Shown: positions 6,786 through 11,288 of the stretch, piece by piece
Numbering within the stretch: the stretch's first letter is position 1
How the letters are laid out: each line of letters opens with the position of its first letter
DNA from: Clostridiales bacterium
GTDB taxonomy: Bacteria > Bacillota > Clostridia > Oscillospirales > Acutalibacteraceae
Direction: 5' to 3'
Length of the DNA stretch: 11,288 nt
Assembly (NCBI GenBank): GCA_012728445.1
Contig: JAAYFA010000083.1
Span: 1 to 11,288, forward strand
The notes under the pieces: model-generated
The model's input: the letters and a program-made list of their open reading frames with translations, nothing else
What the model was told of the DNA's origin: nothing
The model's database searches: none
Translations under genes and position numbers: made by a program

Positions 6786-8603
6786 TTATTTCTTATATTT
6801 CTTCTTCATACGAAGCTCTTTGGGTAGGATGCTTTTACGCAGGCGCAGCGTTTTGGGCGTTACCTCAAGGAGCTCGTCGTCGTTAATGAATTCCATGCAC
6901 TGCTCTAAACTGAGGGTTGACGGTGTGATAAGCCGCAGCGCGTCATCCGCGCCGGAAGAACGGGTGTTGGTCATTTGCTTTTTCTTACACACGTTGCATA
7001 CGACATCCTCATTTTTTGCGCACTCGCCGACAATCATGCCTTCATATACATCCATCCCGGGGCCGATAAACAGTCTGCCGCGATCCTGTGCCGCAAAGAG
7101 TCCGTAGCCGGTGCTCACGCCCGTTTCGTGTACCACTATCGAACCTTGTTCGCGGGTTTCTATTTCGCCCTTATAGGGTTCATAGCCCGCAAAAATCTGA
7201 TTCATAATACCGTTGCCGTTGGTGTCTGTCATAAATTCGGAACGGTAACCAATCAGCCCTCTTGAGGGTATTTTAAATTCCAAATATGCGGTGCCGCTGC
7301 CGCGGGCGCTCATTTTTTCAAGCTCGCCTCTTCGGGAACCAAGGGACTGGATGACGGTACCCGCATACTGCTCCGGCACTTCAACCACCAGCAGTTCCAT
7401 GGGCTCCAGCAACTGTCCGTTTTTCTCTTTAAAGATAACCTTCGGTCGGGACACCTGAAATTCGAAACCCTGCCGCCGCATGGTTTCAATCAAAACGGAA
7501 AGATGCAGTTCGCCCCTGCCGGAAACTTTGAAGGAATAAGTCGTATCCGTGTTTTCAACCCGCATACTCACATTCGTTTCCACCTCTTTAAACAGGCGGT
7601 CACGAATATTGCGGGAGGTGACAAATTTGCCTTCACGCCCGGCAAACGGGCTGTCGTTTACTAAAAAATTCATAGAAATAGTCGGCTCGTCAATCTTGAC
7701 AAACGGCAATGGCTCAATGCAAGCCGGGCTGCAGGCCGTTTCGCCGATATTAATATCCGCTATACCGGAAACGCACACAAGGTCGCCCATCTTCGCAGAC
7801 TCAACCTCCACCCTGTGCAGTCCTTCAAACTGATACAAGCGGGATATTTTGACCTGTTCAACTGTTTCGTTTACTCTGCACAGTGCAACCGGCTGGCCCT
7901 TACTGACCGTACCGCGCTCCACCCTGCCCACGCCAATTCTGCCGACATAATCGTCATATTCCAGGCTTGAAAACAGGATTTGCAACGGGCCGTCTAAATC
8001 GCCCTCGGGCGGGCTCACTTGCTCTAAAATTAAATCCAGCAAGGGGCGCATATCGCCCTCGCTCACCGTTTCATCCAGTGAAGAATACCCGTCCCTTGCA
8101 GAAGCATACACAACGGGAAAGTCCAGCTGGTCTTCCGCGGCGCCAAGCTCAATGAGCAGGTCCAGCACCTCGTCTACCACTTCCGCCGGCCGCGCGCCGG
8201 ATCTGTCCACTTTGTTGATGACGACGACGACCTTCTTTTTCAGGCCGAGCGCTTTTTTCAACACAAAGCGTGTCTGCGGCATACAGCCTTCAAATGCATC
8301 AACCAATAAAAGTACGCCGTCCACCATCATCAGGATGCGCTCCACCTCGCCGCCAAAGTCGGCGTGACCGGGCGTATCTACGATGTTGATTTTAACATCC
8401 CTATAATGTACTGCCGTGTTTTTAGATAAAATGGTAATGCCGCGTTCCCGCTCCAAATCATTGGAGTCCATAACGCGTTCGGTGATCTGCTCATTTTCGC
8501 GGTAGATGCCGCTCTGCTTGAGCATTTCATCCACAAGAGTTGTTTTGCCATGGTCAACGTGTGCGATGATTGCAACGTTTCTGATATCTGTTCTAAGTGC
8601 CAA
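6786..8603 (-). CDS. typA: Ribosome-associated translational GTPase TypA/BipA
   Basis: TypA/BipA is an EF-G-like GTPase that binds the 70S ribosome and aids 50S subunit assembly and growth under stress or cold. The length of 605 residues is normal. The G domain has AHVDHGKT at 14-21, RGITI at 54-58, DTPGH at 76-80, NKVD at 130-133 and SAR at 168-170. After it come the beta-barrel domain II (GRIGVGRVERGTVSKGQ), EF-G-like domains III and V (RVENTDTTYSFKVSGRGELHLSVLIE is split here as residues 348-373) and the family-specific C-terminal domain with RGLIGYRSEF at 448-457 and INDDELLEVTPKTLRLRK. The start is TTG at 8603-8601: it gives the expected MALRTDIRNVAIIAHVDHGK and has AAGGGG 7 nt upstream, while no ATG lies between it and the P-loop. 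The MFS stop is 32 nt upstream with no terminator, so read-through from the SDR-MFS pair is possible. Confidence 0.97.
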   Translation of the reverse strand: MALRTDIRNVAIIAHVDHGKTTLVDEMLKQSGIYRENEQITERVMDSNDLERERGITILSKNTAVHYRDVKINIVDTPGHADFGGEVERILMMVDGVLLLVDAFEGCMPQTRFVLKKALGLKKKVVVVINKVDRSGARPAEVVDEVLDLLIELGAAEDQLDFPVVYASARDGYSSLDETVSEGDMRPLLDLILEQVSPPEGDLDGPLQILFSSLEYDDYVGRIGVGRVERGTVSKGQPVALCRVNETVEQVKISRLYQFEGLHRVEVESAKMGDLVCVSGIADINIGETACSPACIEPLPFVKIDEPTISMNFLVNDSPFAGREGKFVTSRNIRDRLFKEVETNVSMRVENTDTTYSFKVSGRGELHLSVLIETMRRQGFEFQVSRPKVIFKEKNGQLLEPMELLVVEVPEQYAGTVIQSLGSRRGELEKMSARGSGTAYLEFKIPSRGLIGYRSEFMTDTNGNGIMNQIFAGYEPYKGEIETREQGSIVVHETGVSTGYGLFAAQDRGRLFIGPGMDVYEGMIVGECAKNEDVVCNVCKKKQMTNTRSSGADDALRLITPSTLSLEQCMEFINDDELLEVTPKTLRLRKSILPKELRMKKKYKK

Positions 8604-8610
8604 AAGTTTA

Positions 8611-8616
8611 CCCCTT
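8611..8616 (-). promoter_or_regulatory. Ribosome binding site deciding the TTG start of typA
   Basis: AAGGGG on the minus strand ends 7 nt before TTG at 8603. This spacing is close to ideal and supports the rare start codon. The same bases lie within a tiny frame ATG AAG AAG GGG TAA (8622-8608), which is probably chance. Confidence 0.7.
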
Positions 8617-8635
8617 CTTCATAAAAATGCCTTAT

Positions 8636-10114
8636 TTATTCTACCGAAATCCCTCTCGCAACTCTTTGCTGCGCAAGTTCTTCGGTTATGCGTTGTTTTT
8701 TGCTGCCCGTGAGGTCGTAGAAGAAAATTGGCACCGCACATAGCAAAAGTGAAAATGCCGGAATAATGGAAACGACCGAGAAAATTCCGTTGCGCTGAGA
8801 AGCAAGAAGCGATGTGGCCGGAATAGAAGCGGCCCCGCCCACGATTTTACTCAGGTCTATTTCCACCACTTTATACATTAAAACAATAAACGAGGTGGCG
8901 AGTGCATTGCCCAGTTTATTGACAAATGATTGGCAGGCCGAGCCTATGCCCGCTTCACGCCGCCCCGTTTTCCATTCCATATAATCCAGCGCGTCGCCGA
9001 TCATGGCGGAAGACACCACATTGATAACACCTGCCGGGATGCAGGAAATTACCAGGAAGGGTATGCACGCCCAAAAGTTATCGTAACCAATAAAATAGAT
9101 CGTCATGCTCGAAACAATACCGATGGCGCACGAAACAATAATAAGCTGCTTGTAGCTGAATTTTTTGATGAGTTTTGGCATCGCAATCATTGTGCCGAAC
9201 ATCCCGATGGCCGTGGCAAGAGCAAAAACAAGACTAACCTTAGAAATGCTGCTCTGCAGGGCTTGGCTCTGTTCTGCGGGGGATAAGCCTAAAAACGACG
9301 GCCCAATATAAAACGAATACCGTGCAACATGGATGGCACCGGCTTGGAACATATAACGCCCACAGGACAATACGCCCATTATCAGCACCAGCACGAGCGG
9401 TTTGTTGGTGAACAGCAATTTTAACGAGCCGGCCTCGCCGGGCTTACGCTTTTCAAGCGGGATATTCACCCGTTCCTTGACGTGGAAATAGGTGCTTGCA
9501 AAAAGAATGTTGCCGATGACGGACGCAACCAGGGCAATAACAATATACCTCGTTTTTTCCAACTCGTTGCCGCTAAGCCCCGTTTTGGACAAAACCGGAC
9601 CAAGAATCATAAAAATCGCCATGGGTATAGCGGATCCAATCCCGTTGGTCGTCCTTGCTACGGTGAAGGCTTTGCCCCGCTCAGCCGGGTTCGGCGTCAT
9701 GAGGTTGGGCAAACTCCAGAACGGTACATCGGACATCGTATAAATCATGCCCCAAAGTACATAGGTGACCACCGCATAGACCATTTTTGCGTTGAGGGAA
9801 ACATCCGGCGCAAAAAACAGCAGGACTGTCAGCACTGCAACGGGCAGTGGCGTTATATACAAATACGGTTTCATCTTGCCATGTTTCATATTTAACCGGT
9901 CGGCAATCATGCCCATCACCGGGTCGTTCACGGCATCCCAAACCCGTGCCAGCAACATCAGCAGCAGCACGAATATTGGACCGAGTCCGAAAACATTGAG
10001 ATAAAAATCAGAAATATAGGACGACATAATGCCGTAAATCATTCCCTGCCCTAAGGCGCCGACCGACAGCATGCGGAACTCTTTTTTACCGATATAGGTT
10101 TTCAGTGCTTCCAT
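8636..10114 (-). CDS. MFS transporter, GPH (MelB-like) cation-symporter family
   Basis: This 492-residue inner-membrane protein has about twelve hydrophobic segments and the marks of the glycoside-pentoside-hexuronide:cation symporter family. These are ARVWDAVNDPVMGMIADR (Asp60 and Asp64, matching the cation-site Asp55 and Asp59 of E. coli MelB), HGKMKPYL, YTMSDVPFWSLPNL (Asp129, matching sugar-site Asp124) and DALDYMEWKTGRREAGIG. By eye, the other MelB sugar-site residue, Asp19, aligns with Gly24, so the substrate is probably not a melibiose-like galactoside. The MelB sequence was recalled, not searched. The loop following helix 6, around residues 214-230, is basic and cytoplasmic as usual. 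The ATG has AAAGGAGA about 6 nt upstream, a strong site. The SDR gene ends 18 nt upstream, so the two are almost certainly one operon. The family also contains members for non-sugar compounds, so the substrate stays open. Confidence 0.9.
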   Translation of the reverse strand: MEALKTYIGKKEFRMLSVGALGQGMIYGIMSSYISDFYLNVFGLGPIFVLLLMLLARVWDAVNDPVMGMIADRLNMKHGKMKPYLYITPLPVAVLTVLLFFAPDVSLNAKMVYAVVTYVLWGMIYTMSDVPFWSLPNLMTPNPAERGKAFTVARTTNGIGSAIPMAIFMILGPVLSKTGLSGNELEKTRYIVIALVASVIGNILFASTYFHVKERVNIPLEKRKPGEAGSLKLLFTNKPLVLVLIMGVLSCGRYMFQAGAIHVARYSFYIGPSFLGLSPAEQSQALQSSISKVSLVFALATAIGMFGTMIAMPKLIKKFSYKQLIIVSCAIGIVSSMTIYFIGYDNFWACIPFLVISCIPAGVINVVSSAMIGDALDYMEWKTGRREAGIGSACQSFVNKLGNALATSFIVLMYKVVEIDLSKIVGGAASIPATSLLASQRNGIFSVVSIIPAFSLLLCAVPIFFYDLTGSKKQRITEELAQQRVARGISVE

Positions 10115-10132
10115 AAAAGTTCTCCTTTGATG

Positions 10133-11143
10133 TTATTCGACTTTCATATCCACAAGCTTCTGCTTGCCCGTAAAAGCGTCAACAGAAAGTTTAACACTGT
10201 CAAAAATTGCCGTCTTGATATCGTCATCCGTTGCCCCGAGGGAAACGCTCCACTTTTTATCAATGAAAGTGTTCATGCCCATAATATCCGCCAAATCAAC
10301 CGGGTTCAGGCCCGGGTCAATATTCTTCTTGGCGTATTGCTTGTGCATCGTCTTACCGAAGAGTTTGAACATCCAATTAGCAATATGAATAATCTTGCGG
10401 TCCGGCTTGCCCATAGCGGCGTGCGCAATTTGAAGAAATTCATCCCAAGTCAAGTTGTAGTAGCTGATCGGGTATGCATTTGCACCTTTGTTCAGCTCCG
10501 CCGCGCCAACAATAGTTTGCGCCACTTGGCGCACCGTGAGCATCGCTGTACCACCCTTGGGGTACATGGTAACACCCGGCATTCTATACAGTTGTTCAAT
10601 CAGGATAACCCACACAGGCTTGCGCCCGGGCTGCGTGCCGAATATATACGGCAGTTCCAGCACGGCAACGGACATTTTGTCGTCTGCCAGCGCCAGCGCC
10701 GCTTCTTCCTGCTCAATACGGCTGCGGATGTACGGATGCTTTTCCGTGAGCTTCATTTCCGGCTTTTCTTTTGCGAAATACGCAAAATAGGACCCAAGTA
10801 TCACAGAACTCGTCAATCCACATTCTTTTGCCAGACCAATCAGGCGCTTTGTAGGGTTAATATTGAATTTTTCGTAATATTGGTATACGGGTGCCGGGAA
10901 CTCAACACGCTCGTCAATGCCTGCGGCAAACACGAAGCAGTCGCAGCCCGCCATCAGCACCTTGATTTCGTCGTCCGTCATTTCCATAAAGTTACCAAAG
11001 ACCAGTTCCATTTCCTTCGGTATTGGTGCACCTTCCGGCAATGGTGGAAGAGCCATTGACTTGACCGAATGCCCTTTGTCGAGAAATAACTGTGCCGCGG
11101 CGCAGCCCAAAAGACCCGTGCCGCCTATCATAAATACCTTCAT
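10133..11143 (-). CDS. NAD(P)-binding SDR/epimerase-like protein, atypical active site
   Basis: This is a 336-residue Rossmann-fold protein of the extended/atypical short-chain dehydrogenase group. The dinucleotide motif GGTGLLG is at 7-13, directly after the first beta strand (MKVFMI). DCFVFAAGIDERV (68-80) corresponds to the strand and loop near the cofactor ribose. The Ser of VILGSYF (Ser118) and HPYIRSR (Tyr138, Arg142) mark the active-site region: the usual YxxxK has Arg in place of Lys. LPYIFGTQPGRKP (164-176) is the typical substrate-loop region of epimerase-like SDRs. The second strand has no acidic residue to mark a preference for NAD over NADP. The reaction is unknown: it could be an oxidoreductase, an epimerase or a cofactor-sensing protein. 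It starts at ATG 11143 with AAAGGGAG 8 nt upstream. It is followed 18 nt later by the GPH transporter, so its substrate may be what that transporter brings in (inference). Confidence 0.85.
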   Translation of the reverse strand: MKVFMIGGTGLLGCAAAQLFLDKGHSVKSMALPPLPEGAPIPKEMELVFGNFMEMTDDEIKVLMAGCDCFVFAAGIDERVEFPAPVYQYYEKFNINPTKRLIGLAKECGLTSSVILGSYFAYFAKEKPEMKLTEKHPYIRSRIEQEEAALALADDKMSVAVLELPYIFGTQPGRKPVWVILIEQLYRMPGVTMYPKGGTAMLTVRQVAQTIVGAAELNKGANAYPISYYNLTWDEFLQIAHAAMGKPDRKIIHIANWMFKLFGKTMHKQYAKKNIDPGLNPVDLADIMGMNTFIDKKWSVSLGATDDDIKTAIFDSVKLSVDAFTGKQKLVDMKVE

Positions 11144-11172
11144 TTTGTCAACTCCCTTTAATATTTCATATT

Positions 11173-11204
11173 ATTATACTTAAAAATCCTGCAAAATACG
11201 TCAA
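11173..11204 (-). promoter_or_regulatory. Possible second promoter closer to the SDR gene
   Basis: TTGACG (11204-11199) and a perfect TATAAT (11178-11173) lie 20 nt apart, longer than the preferred 16-18 nt. It would place the start about 25 nt before the SDR ATG. It is weaker than the upstream candidate because of the spacing. Confidence 0.3.
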
Positions 11205-11225
11205 AAATCTTGATTCTAACGCATT

Positions 11226-11244
11226 TCTGCATAGATTAAGCAGA
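11226..11244. promoter_or_regulatory. Imperfect palindrome, possible operator
   Basis: TCTGC-ATAGATTAA-GCAGA has 5-bp arms around a 9-nt centre and lies just downstream of the expected transcription start of the main SDR promoter. That is a common repressor position. No regulator gene is in the window, and the arms are short. Confidence 0.3.
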
Positions 11245-11253
11245 CAGTAGTAT

Positions 11254-11283
11254 ATTATATAGTGTATGGGTGGTAATAGTCAA
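11254..11283 (-). promoter_or_regulatory. Sigma-70/SigA-type promoter upstream of the SDR-MFS unit
   Basis: On the minus strand TTGACT (11283-11278) and TATAAT (11259-11254) are separated by 18 nt, close to the vegetative consensus. Transcription would begin near 11247 and leave a leader of about 100 nt before the SDR start codon. Promoter-like AT-rich words are common here, so this is a sequence match only. Confidence 0.6.
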
Positions 11284-11288
11284 CAAAA

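Noticed and set aside
8608..8622. Four-codon frame (Met-Lys-Lys-Gly-stop) as a leader peptide for typA
   Set aside because: It arises from the Shine-Dalgarno bases themselves and has no ribosome binding site or regulatory codon run.
10127..11059. Long plus-strand open frame (310 codons) opposite the SDR gene
   Set aside because: It is antisense to a gene with a clear Rossmann motif, Shine-Dalgarno and operon spacing. Its translation is rich in His/Arg/Asn/Gln with no recognisable domain, as expected from a codon-bias mirror frame.

Overview
The window looks like a Clostridia-type Firmicute chromosome, probably an anaerobe. This is inferred from purine-rich Shine-Dalgarno sites, TTG starts, AT-rich promoter regions in moderately GC-balanced DNA, a fused RibF and the overall protein style. 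No 16S or other decisive marker is present, so the genus is unknown. All seven genes lie on the minus strand, so transcription runs from right to left and the text follows that direction.

Right part (11288 to 8636): a promoter with good -35 and -10 boxes precedes an atypical SDR-fold NAD(P)-dependent protein. An MFS transporter of the GPH (MelB-like) cation-symporter family follows 18 nt later. The two probably form a transport-plus-metabolism unit for an unknown, perhaps sugar-like, compound. Middle (8603 to 5655): typA/bipA, a ribosome-associated GTPase with a TTG start, then a 231-nt spacer containing 11-nt tandem units and a long inverted repeat, then bifunctional ribF (riboflavin kinase/FAD synthetase). 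Left (5543 to 1): carA and carB, overlapping, followed with no gap by an AlgI-type MBOAT O-acyltransferase that runs off the left edge and is read from a TTG touching the carB stop.

The most interesting point is CarA. The small subunit of carbamoyl-phosphate synthetase is full length and well formed, but its glutaminase catalytic triad is gone: Cys is Gly248, His is Tyr332 and Glu is Ser334. The conserved Lys of the FGxKxNI motif is also lost (Leu181). CarB keeps its visible catalytic residues in both ATP-grasp halves. The simplest reading is a bacterial carbamoyl-phosphate synthetase that uses free ammonia with a retained pseudo-glutaminase, a parallel to the ammonia-dependent CPS1 of ureotelic vertebrates. 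No other arginine or pyrimidine gene is in view, so the pathway it feeds cannot be read from the window.

No rRNA, tRNA, CRISPR array, transposase or phage gene was seen. No gene-free stretch exceeds 300 nt.
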